Assembly (NCBI RefSeq): GCF_037414475.1
Contig: NZ_CP147913.1
Coordinates: 4,958,001-5,022,000, forward strand
Length of the DNA: 64,000 bases
Source of the DNA: Myxococcus stipitatus
GTDB taxonomy: Bacteria > Myxococcota > Myxococcia > Myxococcales > Myxococcaceae
Direction of reading: 5' to 3'
Of the stretch, positions 47,734 to 57,198 are shown piece after piece (the stretch's first letter is position 1; each line of letters begins with the position of its first letter). The translations under genes and the position numbers were made by a program. Below the pieces are notes generated by a model. That model saw only the letters and a program-made list of their open reading frames with translations. It was not told where the DNA came from and searched no databases.

Positions 47734-50487
47734 TCAAGGGGTGAAGCGGCTCGCGGGGTCGTCGGGGCGTGAGCCCTGGTCCAGTTCGTCGCGGTCCAGG
47801 GCGCCATCGAGGTCCCGGTCGATGCCGATGCGCACCTCGGAGCCCTTGGGCACCACGGTGTAGGTCAGTTCGCCGCCGGCCCGTGCGAGGGTTTGCAGCA
47901 GGGACGCGGTGACGGTCTCCGTCGCGCGGTCGGTCTGGAACAGGCCGCCGCCCATGTATGTGAATCCCCGCGCCACGCCGCCTTGGAGTCCCTTCACCAC
48001 CACGCCCACCTTGCCGCTGTCGGCGAGGGTGAGGAACGTGGACAGGGTGCTCGTCTGCGCGGGCGTGGGGCTCGCGGAGGTCAACGTCACCTGCTTGCCG
48101 ACGGCCGCATGGGTGTCCTTGCTGTCGGGGCCGGGAGGCTCCGCCACGGTGGTGTTCGTGCCCTTGGGCAGGTCGGAGCCGGAGAACGCCAGGAGGAAGG
48201 CCACCATGTCGGCCACCTCCTGGTCGCTCTGGAAGGAGAACACGGGCAGGGTGAGGAACCGTGCAATCGAGTCCACGCCGCCGTCATGCGAGAAGCCGAA
48301 GCCCGCGAGGTTCGACGTCTGCGTGAACTCCATGCCGACCTTCTCGTAGAGGTTGCGCAGTTGGGAGATCTTCATCGTCACGTTGGAGAACCCATCCACG
48401 GAGACGAGCCCTGTGTGGCGCTCGCCGCTGGGACCCGCGGCGAAGGGGATGAATTGGTTGCCATTCCACAGCACGTCCGCGCCCATGCCCGTGGGCAAGG
48501 TGTGGCACGTCGCGCACGCGAACCTGCCCGCGTCGAGGAGGCGGGGTGGGCGGTAGATGCGCAGGCCGTTCACCGCGTTCCCGTTGGGCAGGGGCTGACC
48601 TGCGGCGCCGAAGCGGCCGGTGGTGAAGTGCCCTGGCAGGGGCAGGCTGGTGGGCAGTGAGTTGTCGAGGTTGCGGAAGGGGTTGGGTGGGAAGGTGAGC
48701 GTGGCGAGGAAGTCCTCGAACTGCTGCATCTCCACGACGGTGAGTTGCGTGTCGTCGCCCTGGAGGCTCGCGAAGGCGGCGTTGAACTCCTCCAGGCCCG
48801 CGCGGTCTCCGCGCCAGTGCAGGGGCTCCTTGCCGATGATGTCCTGGAGTGTCTGGGTGGTGGTGGGGCCCTTCATCGAGTGCCACGGCTGGAAGTTCGT
48901 GGTCAGTCCTGGGACTCCCATGCCGAGGTTCTGTCCACTCACGGCCTTCATGTCGCCAGACGGGTCCCCCAAGTCCCACGCGAGCCGGTCGATGCGTCCG
49001 TCGATGTGGCACGAGGCGCAGGCGATGTGGCCCAGGCCGGAGCTCTTGTGGGTGTCATACAAGTGAGGCCGGCCGGCCCTGATGGCGGCGGGCGTCGGGT
49101 CGAAGAACGGGACGCGGAAGAGCTCCGTGTTCGTGGTGGTGTCGACGACGGACAGGCTGGCCGCGAACTTGTTGAGGACGTAGATGCGGGTGCCGGAGAA
49201 CACGACGCCGGTGGGGCCTTCGCCGACGTTGACCTGGGTGATGCGGGCTCCGGTGTCATCCATCACGGCGACGTTGTTGGAGCCCATGCCCGTCACGTAG
49301 GCGCGGGTGCCCGCGGTGTTCCAGGCGATTCCGCGCGGGTCTCCGAGCGCGAGTGCTCGTGTCGCCTGGGGCAGGGTGGACGTGGTGTACGTGAGGTGCG
49401 GATTGAGGTCGAAGCGGGCGACGGTGGTGGGATTGGCGGGGTCCACGGAGGCGGCGACGACACGCAGGAAGCGGCCTCGGAGGTTGGGCTCGAAGCGGAC
49501 TTCGTTGGTCGCGTCGGTGCCCACGACGACGACGCGGCCTCCGGGGTGGACGGACAGGGCCATGTCCAGGTTCATCAAGCCGCTGGCGTAGGTGACGGCG
49601 AGCGTGGAGGTGTTGATGATGGCCAGGTCCCGGTCTGGCAGGTCCCATCCGGAGCGGCGCCCTGATGACGAGGCATTGCTTCCCGAGACGAAGCGGGTCC
49701 AATCGCCCTGGTTGTCATCCATCCAGCGGCCGACGGTGTCTTTCTTCACGATGAGGCCCACGGGGGGCGGGGACGGATTGCCTGCCTTCTTCGGTGGGTT
49801 GAAGGTGCTGCCGGAGTTGGGCGGTGGGTTGACGCCGCCGTAGGGGCCTGCGCTGCTGCTCACGACGTTGGGAGGAAAGCCGCCGCTGCCCATGGCGTTG
49901 CCGCCGCCGAGCACGGTGCTGCGATTGCCGGACTCGAAGAAGGCGACGTAGACCTGGGTGCCCGTGGCGTTGACGGCGAGCGCGCGCGGCTCCTCGCCTT
50001 GCAGGTTCAGGCGCGTGGGGGTGGCGAGGGGATTGGAGGGGTCGACCACGAGGACGCGATTGACCTGTGAGCAGGAGATGAACGCTCGCTGGGGTGTGCC
50101 GGCGAAGACGACGTCGGCGGGCTCATCGTCGGTGGGGACGGTGGCCTTCACGTTGGAGGTGGTGAGGTCGACGATGCTGATGCTGTCGGAGACATGGTTG
50201 ACCACCCAGGCCTCGGTGTTGCCGCGAGCGCGTACGGAGACAGGGTCCAGTCCCACGGGGATGGACGCGGTCAGGACGGGTGTGCCGCTCGAGAGGGAGA
50301 ACACGAGCAGCCGGTTGTCCGCGGTGTTGACGGCCAGCAGGCGCGAGCCGTCGGGTGTCAGCTCCAGGGGATGCACATGGGGGTGCTCCCAGTTCACGAA
50401 TCCGCCGGACGCCTGAGCCCAGGAAGCGCTCGCGGCCAGCACCAGGCACGGCAACATCGCGACCAGCACCCTTCGGACGACCGACAT
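47734..50487 (-). CDS. Secreted beta-propeller/cytochrome c fusion protein
   Basis: Protein of 917 aa with signal peptide VLVAMLPCLVLAASASWA. Residues 30-450 contain YVTN/NHL-type repeats (TPDGSRLLAVNTADNRLLVF, SISIVDLTTSNVK, RIYVLNKFAASLSVVDTTTN). The C-terminal half has two CxxCH haem sites (CASCH near residue 489, CATCH near residue 657) typical of di-haem cytochrome c peroxidase-like modules, and an EF-hand-like end (DRDLDGALDRDE). Acts in the periplasm or on the surface; partner and substrate unknown. An electron-transfer or methylamine-dehydrogenase-like role is possible. Confidence 0.9.
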   Translation of the reverse strand: MSVVRRVLVAMLPCLVLAASASWAQASGGFVNWEHPHVHPLELTPDGSRLLAVNTADNRLLVFSLSSGTPVLTASIPVGLDPVSVRARGNTEAWVVNHVSDSISIVDLTTSNVKATVPTDDEPADVVFAGTPQRAFISCSQVNRVLVVDPSNPLATPTRLNLQGEEPRALAVNATGTQVYVAFFESGNRSTVLGGGNAMGSGGFPPNVVSSSAGPYGGVNPPPNSGSTFNPPKKAGNPSPPPVGLIVKKDTVGRWMDDNQGDWTRFVSGSNASSSGRRSGWDLPDRDLAIINTSTLAVTYASGLMNLDMALSVHPGGRVVVVGTDATNEVRFEPNLRGRFLRVVAASVDPANPTTVARFDLNPHLTYTTSTLPQATRALALGDPRGIAWNTAGTRAYVTGMGSNNVAVMDDTGARITQVNVGEGPTGVVFSGTRIYVLNKFAASLSVVDTTTNTELFRVPFFDPTPAAIRAGRPHLYDTHKSSGLGHIACASCHIDGRIDRLAWDLGDPSGDMKAVSGQNLGMGVPGLTTNFQPWHSMKGPTTTQTLQDIIGKEPLHWRGDRAGLEEFNAAFASLQGDDTQLTVVEMQQFEDFLATLTFPPNPFRNLDNSLPTSLPLPGHFTTGRFGAAGQPLPNGNAVNGLRIYRPPRLLDAGRFACATCHTLPTGMGADVLWNGNQFIPFAAGPSGERHTGLVSVDGFSNVTMKISQLRNLYEKVGMEFTQTSNLAGFGFSHDGGVDSIARFLTLPVFSFQSDQEVADMVAFLLAFSGSDLPKGTNTTVAEPPGPDSKDTHAAVGKQVTLTSASPTPAQTSTLSTFLTLADSGKVGVVVKGLQGGVARGFTYMGGGLFQTDRATETVTASLLQTLARAGGELTYTVVPKGSEVRIGIDRDLDGALDRDELDQGSRPDDPASRFTP

Positions 50488-50593
50488 GGGACCTCCTGCT
50501 GCGAACGTCGTGAACTCGCTCGGATGGAGATTTCCATTAAGTCTTTGATGTCAGACTAATCCGGAAGCCATGCCTGTGGGGAGGCAAAGACGA

Positions 50594-50615
50594 GTCACCG
50601 TTGGGGAAAGCACAC
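50594..50615. repeat. 22-bp direct repeat, left copy
   Basis: GTCACCGTTGG-G-GAAAGCACAC, matching 51268-51289 at 21 of 22 bases. The pair brackets the lipoprotein gene at 50674-51069. This copy lies downstream of that gene's stop. Confidence 0.75.
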
Positions 50616-50673
50616 CTGAGGTGCCGCCAGAGATGGATGGGAATGGCGAGGCGCGTTGGACGCGGTGCTTTGC

Positions 50674-51069
50674 TCAGGGGGCTGGAGCCTTGGCGACAAC
50701 GACTCCTTGCGCCGTGACGGCGTAGACCTCCCACCAATCGAGGACGCGCCCGCCAGGACCACCGCATCGGTCAAAGCGCTGTTCCACGACGACGAAGTAC
50801 AACCCTGGCGTCTGGTCTGCGAAGACGGAGACATCCAAGCCTTGTTCCGGGCTCGCGCAACCTGTGAACAAGTTGGGGAAAGGGGTGTTGTTCACCACCT
50901 CGTGGATGGCTCCCGCGGCGGCGAGTGCAGCGCCAGCCTCCAGCGGTTCGACAAGCGTCCTGGTGGACTTCTCCTCTGGCCATGTCACCGCTCCCTTCCA
51001 GGTCGCAGTGGGAGCAGTGCATCCGTGGAGTACCGCGGCGATCCCCGCCACGCTCAAAGCCTTGAACAT
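50674..51069 (-). CDS. Small lipoprotein of unknown function
   Basis: Protein of 131 aa with lipobox (MFKALSVAGIAAVLHGC), then a small domain with three further Cys (FTGCASPEQGLDVSVFADQ, FVVVEQRFDRCGGPGG). ATG at 51069 has a GAGGTGAGC ribosome site; a GTG three codons upstream is less likely. It stands alone between the beta-propeller gene and the glucoamylase gene, and lies between two 22-bp direct repeats. No toxin partner is seen. Not recognised. Confidence 0.8.
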   Translation of the reverse strand: MFKALSVAGIAAVLHGCTAPTATWKGAVTWPEEKSTRTLVEPLEAGAALAAAGAIHEVVNNTPFPNLFTGCASPEQGLDVSVFADQTPGLYFVVVEQRFDRCGGPGGRVLDWWEVYAVTAQGVVVAKAPAP

Positions 51070-51267
51070 GGAGCTCACCTCAGCACATCCGCTTCAGCGC
51101 GTGACGGGGAGGCGTGAAGTGTGTGCGAGCCCGAGTGGTGCATCCAAGGAAGGCGCCACGGTGGGGGGCGTAACCTCGGTAACCGGTTCAGGGAGCGGTT
51201 CAGGCCCGCCGTTGGCGATGGAGTCAACTTGACCCCGGAAAAGAGGGTGGTGCCCCACCGAAGACTG

Positions 51268-51289
51268 GTCACCGTTGGCGAAAGCACAC
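51268..51289. repeat. 22-bp direct repeat, right copy
   Basis: GTCACCGTTGG-C-GAAAGCACAC, 13 bases upstream of the glucoamylase ATG (51303). It could be part of that gene's promoter region as well as a repeat. Confidence 0.75.
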
Positions 51290-51302
51290 GAGAATCCGCC
51301 GC

Positions 51303-53885
51303 ATGAAGCGCTTCCCCTTGCTGTGCCGTGGCTGGGTGACTTCGAGCGTCGCGCTCCTTCTGGTGGCCCTGCTGTGGGGCCTGCCGCCGGAGGCTCGGGC
51401 GGAGGTGGCCGTCCGGCGCACGTTCCTGAAGCTGGCGTCGTCCAACGGGCACGGCGCGGTGATGTTGGACCTGGAAGCAAAGAAGGTCTCGCACTTCCGC
51501 GAGCACCTCTTCGCGACGGAAGAGCCCATCATCGACGCACTGGGCAACGACGTCTTCGTGCGAGGCCAACCTCAGGTGGTGCATTCGCGCGATGTGTTGT
51601 TCGACGCGTTCTTCGGCCTGCGCTCCGATGGAACCCAGCGCTGGTTGAACACCCAGGACGCGGACCTGGATGCCAGTGGTTATGCCCCCTGGACCCCCGG
51701 CAGGACGGGCGGCACCGGCCTGGCGACACTCGTCCAGCGCGTGGGCCCGCTGGAGGTGACGACGTATGTCTTCGCGCCCCAATCAGTGCCTCACGCGTCC
51801 TTCGTGATGGCGCTGCGCGTGCGCAACACCGGCGCGTCGACCTCCCCCGGCGTCAGCGTGTTCTCGCTCCACAACTTCCACCTGGGCTTCGGCCGCCCCG
51901 GCGTCCTGGCGGACCTGGATGAGAACGGTGAGACAGTGGAGGTCCAGGCCCATGACTTCGTGGAGAAGGGCTTCGCGGGCGTCGTCGTGGGCCGTCCGCT
52001 CGGCGCGGTGGCTCGCAAGGCCGCGTGGACCTCCGGTGATTCAGGTGCCGGCAATGGCTTCATCACCGTGAAGAACGGCGGACAGCAGGACCTGCGGGAC
52101 TTCACCGCTCCACCGTCGGCGGCGACAGGGTGGGCCACCGCGTATCAGTTCAACCTGGGAGACATCGCGGCCGGCGCCGAGAAGTGGACTGGTGTCGCCT
52201 TCGTGCACCTGGGCAACCCCGAGGGAATGGCCACGGCGAGGCAATGGCTCTCCGACTACGTGGGCACCTCCGACGCGAAGGCCCTGGTCGACGCGGAAGT
52301 CGCGCGCTGGGCTTCCTTCCAGACGGACACGGTGAAGGTCCCCGCCGGCACGGTGGCGAGCGAGGAGACGCTGGTCCGTCACTCCGCGGTGGTGCTGCAC
52401 ATGGCGCAGGTCCGCGAATCGGAGACCTTCCTGCGCGAGTCCCTGAGCCGCGATGGCGAACCGCGACTGACGCGCTTCAAGGCGCCGAACGGCGCACCGG
52501 CCGCGCTGCCGGGCATGGTGAAACACGCGGGCAAGGGCGCCGTGCTCGCCAGCCTTCCTCCGGGACAGTGGACCTATGCGTGGATTCGCGACGGCGCCTA
52601 CGCGGCGGCGGCGATGGCCACGCTGGGCATGCGCAACGACGCTCGCGAGGCCCTGTCGTACTACCTGAACGCGGACAGCGGCCGGTTCCAGCACTGGCGC
52701 GAGCTCCAGCCCTACCGCATGCCGCCGTACCTCATCACGCTCACGCGCTACCACGGCTTCGGCGTGGAGGAGACGGACTTCAACGACGCAGGACCGAACC
52801 TGGAGTTCGATGGCTTCGGCCTGTTCCTCTGGGCGCTCCGGCACTACGAGCGCACCACGGGAGACCTCTCGCTGGTGGACCAGACGTGGCCCACCGTGTC
52901 GACCAAGGTCGCGGATGCGTTGGTGGCCCTCATCGACCCGGAGACGGGGCTCATCCGTCCGGACTCGTCCATCTGGGAGACCCACTGGAACGGACGTCAG
53001 CGCGCGTGGACGTACACCAGCCTGACCGCGGCGCGGGGCCTGTGTGACGCGGCGGTGCTCGCGGAGCGAGTGGGCGACTCCGCGCGAGCGACGCGCTATC
53101 GCGCCGCGGGTGAGTCCATCCGACGGGCAATGGCAGAGAAGGTGACGGACTGGAACTTCACGCTGGCCTCCAATCTGGAGGAGCTGCGCGCCGGACGAGG
53201 CTACTGGGACGCGGCGGTGTTCGACGCGTTCTCCATGGGCCTGTTCGACCCGGCGGGGAAGATTGCTCGCGAGACGATGCGTGGCTTGGACCTCCGACTG
53301 TCATCACCGGCGGGGGCGGGGTGGGCTCGGAACGATGACCGCTACGACCACACGGGCTGGGCGGACATGAGCCCGTGGGGCAGTGAGTACGACAGCGCGG
53401 AGTGGGTCATCGTCAGTCTGCGCGGGGCCATGGCGAAGCGGATGGCGGGGGACTCGGCGCGCGCGGACCGGGTGCTGAAGTGGGTGACCGACCAGTCGCT
53501 GAAGAACTACCTCGCGGTGGCGGAGACCTATGACGAGATGAGCGGGGCGTACAAGTTCAACGCGCCCATGGTGGGCTTCGGCGCGGGAGCATATGCGCTG
53601 GCCCTCGCGCATCGCGCGGACGGCACCGCGGACCCCGCCTGTGGCGCGTACCTGGATGAGAGCACGCTGTCGAAGCCGCCGGATGCAGGGCCGGGCGAGC
53701 CGGACGCGGGTCCCGTGGATGGCGGTCATGACGCGGGACCGGGCGAGCCGGATGCGGGCCCGGAGGAACAACCGCTCGTCGGTGGCGGCGGTGGCTGCAA
53801 CGCCACCGGACCGGGAGCGATGGCGATGTGGCTGATGCTGGTGCTCGCCGGCCTCTTCGGGTTGACGCGCGCGAAGCGTGCTTGA
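51303..53885 (+). CDS. Exported GH15-type glycoside hydrolase (glucoamylase-like)
   Basis: Protein of 860 aa. Signal peptide (VALLLVALLWGLPPEARA); N-terminal beta-sandwich (to about residue 340); (alpha/alpha)6 barrel with the GH15 block W427-I-R-D430-G-A and the acid/base region SIWETHW (E559). A Pro/Gly/Asp-rich linker with GPGEPDAGP repeats leads to a MYXO-CTERM-type sorting tail: GGGGGC, a TM helix (AMAMWLMLVLAGLFGL) and a basic end. The enzyme would be surface-attached and hydrolyse alpha-glucans or glycoside ends. Start at 51303 gives the signal directly. The stop is 16 bases before the convergent hydrolase gene. Confidence 0.93.
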   Translation: MKRFPLLCRGWVTSSVALLLVALLWGLPPEARAEVAVRRTFLKLASSNGHGAVMLDLEAKKVSHFREHLFATEEPIIDALGNDVFVRGQPQVVHSRDVLFDAFFGLRSDGTQRWLNTQDADLDASGYAPWTPGRTGGTGLATLVQRVGPLEVTTYVFAPQSVPHASFVMALRVRNTGASTSPGVSVFSLHNFHLGFGRPGVLADLDENGETVEVQAHDFVEKGFAGVVVGRPLGAVARKAAWTSGDSGAGNGFITVKNGGQQDLRDFTAPPSAATGWATAYQFNLGDIAAGAEKWTGVAFVHLGNPEGMATARQWLSDYVGTSDAKALVDAEVARWASFQTDTVKVPAGTVASEETLVRHSAVVLHMAQVRESETFLRESLSRDGEPRLTRFKAPNGAPAALPGMVKHAGKGAVLASLPPGQWTYAWIRDGAYAAAAMATLGMRNDAREALSYYLNADSGRFQHWRELQPYRMPPYLITLTRYHGFGVEETDFNDAGPNLEFDGFGLFLWALRHYERTTGDLSLVDQTWPTVSTKVADALVALIDPETGLIRPDSSIWETHWNGRQRAWTYTSLTAARGLCDAAVLAERVGDSARATRYRAAGESIRRAMAEKVTDWNFTLASNLEELRAGRGYWDAAVFDAFSMGLFDPAGKIARETMRGLDLRLSSPAGAGWARNDDRYDHTGWADMSPWGSEYDSAEWVIVSLRGAMAKRMAGDSARADRVLKWVTDQSLKNYLAVAETYDEMSGAYKFNAPMVGFGAGAYALALAHRADGTADPACGAYLDESTLSKPPDAGPGEPDAGPVDGGHDAGPGEPDAGPEEQPLVGGGGGCNATGPGAMAMWLMLVLAGLFGLTRAKRA

Positions 53886-53901
53886 GGGCCGCGCTTCCGG
53901 T

Positions 53902-54894
53902 TCAGGGCTCGAGGAGGAAGGCGCTCAGCTCGGGCACCACGGTGTCCGAGTGGGTGAGGAAGAAGTAGTGATTCGCCTCGCGCACGCTCACGACGCGCGC
54001 GGTGGGCAGCGCCTGGGTGAGCCGGTCGCGCTCGGAGGCACCGAAGGCCATGAGTGACCGCAGCACCTTCGCGACCTGTTCCTGTTCGACGGCTGTCATC
54101 GCCTTCGTCCACGGGAGCTCGACGTCGACCGCGTAGTACGCGAGCACCGGGGCCAACACGGAGGCGTAATCCGGGGACGCGTTGCCCTGCGTCAGCCGCT
54201 CGTAGACGAAGCCCGGCGTGGCATCCGCCATCCATCGCCCGCTCGCATCGAAGACGTTGCTCGTCCTCACCTCCGCTTCGGGAACCTCGAAGCCATGCAT
54301 TCGAGACTGCCACGCGGCGAACGCCCGGGGCGATGCGCGCTCCTCCTCGCTTGGACCCGAAGGCGTGGGCGCTCCCTGCACGAGGGCATCAACCTTCGTG
54401 TGGTCATACGCGGCATCCAGATAGACAAGCCTGTGGACGCGCCGCGGATACATGGCCGCGAAGGCCGTCAGCTCATCTCCCGCGAGCGAGTGGCCCACGA
54501 GCGAGACCTTGTCGAGCTTCAGCTCATCCAACGCCCGCCGCACGTCCTCCACACGCGTCTTCAAGTCATAGCCAGCCTCCGGCTTGCTCGACTTGCCGAA
54601 GCCTCGGCGTGTGAGCGCCACGACGCGGAACGCCTGGGTGAGCTTGGGCGCGAAGTCATCGAAGATGTGCGCGGTGTTGCCCTGTCCCGCGAGCAGGACC
54701 ACGGCGGGGCCCGTACCTCCCCAGTCCAGGACCTCCAGGAAGACGCCTGGCTCGACGGTGACGGCACCCTCCCGATGTGGAGATGGGTCGGCCCACGGCG
54801 CATTCGCGCGGACGCCGCCCTGGGTGGCACAGCCCAGCAATGACAGACCTGACACGAGAAGGACCGCACCACCCCACCGCTGGTTCGCGCGCAT
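53902..54894 (-). CDS. Alpha/beta-hydrolase lipoprotein
   Basis: Protein of 330 aa with a lipobox (GAVLLVSGLSLLGC). Alpha/beta-hydrolase fold: GPAVVLLAGQGNTAHIFDDF (oxyanion strand), nucleophile Ser in VGHSLAGDE, catalytic His in EANHYFFLTHSD. Substrate unknown; esterase or peptidase-like. ATG at 54894 directly precedes the signal peptide; an in-frame ATG at 54930 would lead to a non-signal head. Convergent with the glucoamylase gene. Confidence 0.9.
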   Translation of the reverse strand: MRANQRWGGAVLLVSGLSLLGCATQGGVRANAPWADPSPHREGAVTVEPGVFLEVLDWGGTGPAVVLLAGQGNTAHIFDDFAPKLTQAFRVVALTRRGFGKSSKPEAGYDLKTRVEDVRRALDELKLDKVSLVGHSLAGDELTAFAAMYPRRVHRLVYLDAAYDHTKVDALVQGAPTPSGPSEEERASPRAFAAWQSRMHGFEVPEAEVRTSNVFDASGRWMADATPGFVYERLTQGNASPDYASVLAPVLAYYAVDVELPWTKAMTAVEQEQVAKVLRSLMAFGASERDRLTQALPTARVVSVREANHYFFLTHSDTVVPELSAFLLEP

Positions 54895-55207
54895 GGCCCT
54901 CTGATAGTCCGAAGCACCTCGGCGCGTCATCTCTCCAGCGGGTGTATGTCATCCCGTTGAGGTGGTCCCTCATGACCGTGCCACATCAGGAGGTCTCGAG
55001 GCCCGGTGCCACGAAGTGGCGGGCTCCGCGCAGCGAGTCTCATGATGATTGCGTGCGAGAGTGGCAGGCTCCATGACAGGCCGCGCCACGATGCCTCGTG
55101 ACACGCCACGGGTGCACGAGCCTGGCACCGCAGTTCCCCGCGAGCCGGAAGAAGACGATTGCCCGCGGGCCATGCCGCGAGCCGCGCCCGCAGCGAAAGG
55201 CGCGTGC
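54895..55207. other. Intergenic region, no gene recognised
   Basis: 313 bases between two minus-strand genes. It must hold the promoter of the hydrolase lipoprotein. A small hairpin GCCAC-GAA-GTGGC lies at 55008-55020. No RNA gene or repeat is seen. Confidence 0.5.
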
Positions 55208-55789
55208 TCAGCGCCGCGAATCCCTGCGAGCCTGCGTCCGGCGGTTGCGCGCGACCCCATGGGAGATGCGGCGCACCGAGGCGAAGCCCTGCTGCTTGCG
55301 CGCGCCTCCCTTGCGGCGCTGTGCCTTCACACCGCGCCGTGACAGCGTCGCCGTCTTCCCCGCCGCGCGCACCCGGCGCACGGGCTTGCGGCCCACGGTG
55401 GCGCGAGTCGCACGCTTGGCGCGCACAGCCCTGCGAGGCGCCGCCCTCTTCCGCGCGGCCAGGGCCGCGGCCCGTGCCTCCTGGCGCTCGAGCAGGACCA
55501 GCCGCTTCTCGAACCGGGACAGCGCCTGCTGGAAGTACAGCGCCTTGCGCACCGTGTTCGCATTGCCCTCGGCGCGGCGGGAGCGGGTGGGCACTCGCCG
55601 GCCCAGGGCCTCGCGCCGCTGGCGCCGGGCCGTGTCCTGATACTTCCGCATCAATCGCCGCGCGCGCAGGATGCGGGCACGCAGCTCCCGCGCGGACAGC
55701 TCCACCACGTTGCGAGGCGCGCTGGACAACACGAGCCGGGCCTCGGGCTCCGTCAACAAGGACATCTTCTTCGAGGGACTCTTGGGCAA
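55208..55789 (-). CDS. Arg/Lys/Ala-rich basic protein, H1-like tail
   Basis: Protein of 193 aa. The first ~70 residues form a folded, conserved-looking helical domain (LTEPEARLVLSSAPRNVVEL, SARELRARILRARRLMRKYQ). The remainder is very rich in Arg, Ala and Lys without Asp (ALAARKRAAPRRAVRAKRAT), like the C-terminal tail of histone H1-type bacterial proteins. It may bind DNA or RNA and compact the nucleoid. TTG start at 55789 is preferred because GGAG lies 6-7 bases upstream; an ATG at 55765 is the alternative. It lies 103 bases downstream of the TonB-receptor pair. Confidence 0.75.
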   Translation of the reverse strand: MPKSPSKKMSLLTEPEARLVLSSAPRNVVELSARELRARILRARRLMRKYQDTARRQRREALGRRVPTRSRRAEGNANTVRKALYFQQALSRFEKRLVLLERQEARAAALAARKRAAPRRAVRAKRATRATVGRKPVRRVRAAGKTATLSRRGVKAQRRKGGARKQQGFASVRRISHGVARNRRTQARRDSRR

Positions 55790-55892
55790 GGGTCTGCTCC
55801 TTCAAGACACTGTGGACTTCCTCGCGGAACGTCCGCACGTGTCCCCCAGGGAGCAACCTGCACCCTGGGGCGATTGAGCGGCGCCCGCCGTG

Positions 55893-57197
55893 TCACTCGA
55901 ACACGGACACCTCGGAGAGCGCGTAGATGGGGAGGGCAAAGGTCTGGTCCTTCGTCCGCACCCGCAGCCGGACATGCTGGACGAGCGTGTCACCCGCGAG
56001 CGGCACATCGAAGAAGCGCGCCCTGCGCAGCACATCCAGCGACGCGTCCCCATAAGGACTGTCACCTTCCGTCCCCTCGAGGGCGATGTTGACGAAGAAG
56101 CCGAAGACGGACCTGGGGTCGTAGTCCTGGTGGAGCACGTCGGCGAGCGGTGACCACGTGATGCCATCCATGCTGCCCTCCATCAGCACGTGCATGGTGG
56201 AGTCGAGGCTGGTCGCGACCTCCAGGTTCCGGAGGACGATGCGCCGGGGGCGCACGGGTGTCTCCCAGGAGAACATCACCGCGTCCACGCCCGAGTCGCG
56301 GGACTCCGGCTTCGTCCGCACGATGCGCAGCGAGCCATCCGTGTACGGACACGGCGCATCTGCCGGGGACGGGTAGCACACGGCGCCTCGGCTGACGGGG
56401 CGCAGGACTCCAGAAGAGACCGGCTCTCGAGGCCCCCGCCATTCCACGCGGAAGGCCACGCTGCTGTCCCGGCTGCCGAGTGGCTCGAAAATCCAGGTGC
56501 CCATCGACACGGCGCGAACCTGCGCCGACACGCCCGGAAAGTCCTCCAGCTGATAGGGATTGGTCTGCCAGGGCGAGGCGGGGTCGTGCGCTTCCCAGAC
56601 CAGTCCGTCCGTCCCCACGAGTTGCAGCACGGGATAGGGCGGGAGCGGGCCCACCGGCAGGAGCTCGGAGCTTTCGGGCGTGAGGATTTCAGGCACCTTC
56701 GCGGAGACGGGCGTCACGGGAGGTGGTGGCGCCTTGACGAAGCTCAGGACCTGGCCTTCCTGTCCCTGGGCCACCACCAGGTGCGGCTCCCAGGGCCGCA
56801 GCGGCGGAACCTCCACGTCATCCCTGAAGTGGAACGACGTGTAGACACCGTGGCCCTGCTCCAGCGGCGTGGCGACGCGGAAGCGGTACTCGGTGTAGCC
56901 CTGGGAGCGGTCATCAAAGGTCTCGCCCGAGAGGACCTCCAGCACGTAGTCCCCGCGCGTGTCGCTCTGGAACTCCCCGAAGGGGGTGAACATCTCGGGC
57001 ACGGGTGGCGGCTCGGTCGAAGGGCCGAAGATGGGGCGGGTGTAGGGCTTTCGCTCCAGCGTCACCGGCGCGTTGGCGCGCGGTGCGCCATCCAGGTGTT
57101 GCAGGGTGCCGTAGATGAAGACGGGGTCCTCCGGATTCCGGTCGCAGCCGGCGCTCAGCAGCGCGAGGAGGGACAAGGGCTGAAGCAGTCTGCGCAT
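55893..57197 (-). CDS. Lipoprotein coupled to the TonB-dependent receptor
   Basis: Protein of 434 aa with lipobox (LLALLSAGC). An N-terminal carboxypeptidase-regulatory-like beta fold (VFIYGTLQHLDGAPRANAP, GDYVLEVLSG) is followed by a Pro-rich linker and a C-terminal F5/8-type carbohydrate-binding-like fold (MEGSMDGITWSPLADVL, VRLRVRTKDQTFALPIYALS). The ATG is one base after the receptor stop (57199), so translation is coupled. A surface lipoprotein assisting uptake through the receptor, as SusD-like proteins do, is plausible. Confidence 0.85.
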   Translation of the reverse strand: MRRLLQPLSLLALLSAGCDRNPEDPVFIYGTLQHLDGAPRANAPVTLERKPYTRPIFGPSTEPPPVPEMFTPFGEFQSDTRGDYVLEVLSGETFDDRSQGYTEYRFRVATPLEQGHGVYTSFHFRDDVEVPPLRPWEPHLVVAQGQEGQVLSFVKAPPPPVTPVSAKVPEILTPESSELLPVGPLPPYPVLQLVGTDGLVWEAHDPASPWQTNPYQLEDFPGVSAQVRAVSMGTWIFEPLGSRDSSVAFRVEWRGPREPVSSGVLRPVSRGAVCYPSPADAPCPYTDGSLRIVRTKPESRDSGVDAVMFSWETPVRPRRIVLRNLEVATSLDSTMHVLMEGSMDGITWSPLADVLHQDYDPRSVFGFFVNIALEGTEGDSPYGDASLDVLRRARFFDVPLAGDTLVQHVRLRVRTKDQTFALPIYALSEVSVFE

Positions 57198-57198
57198 G

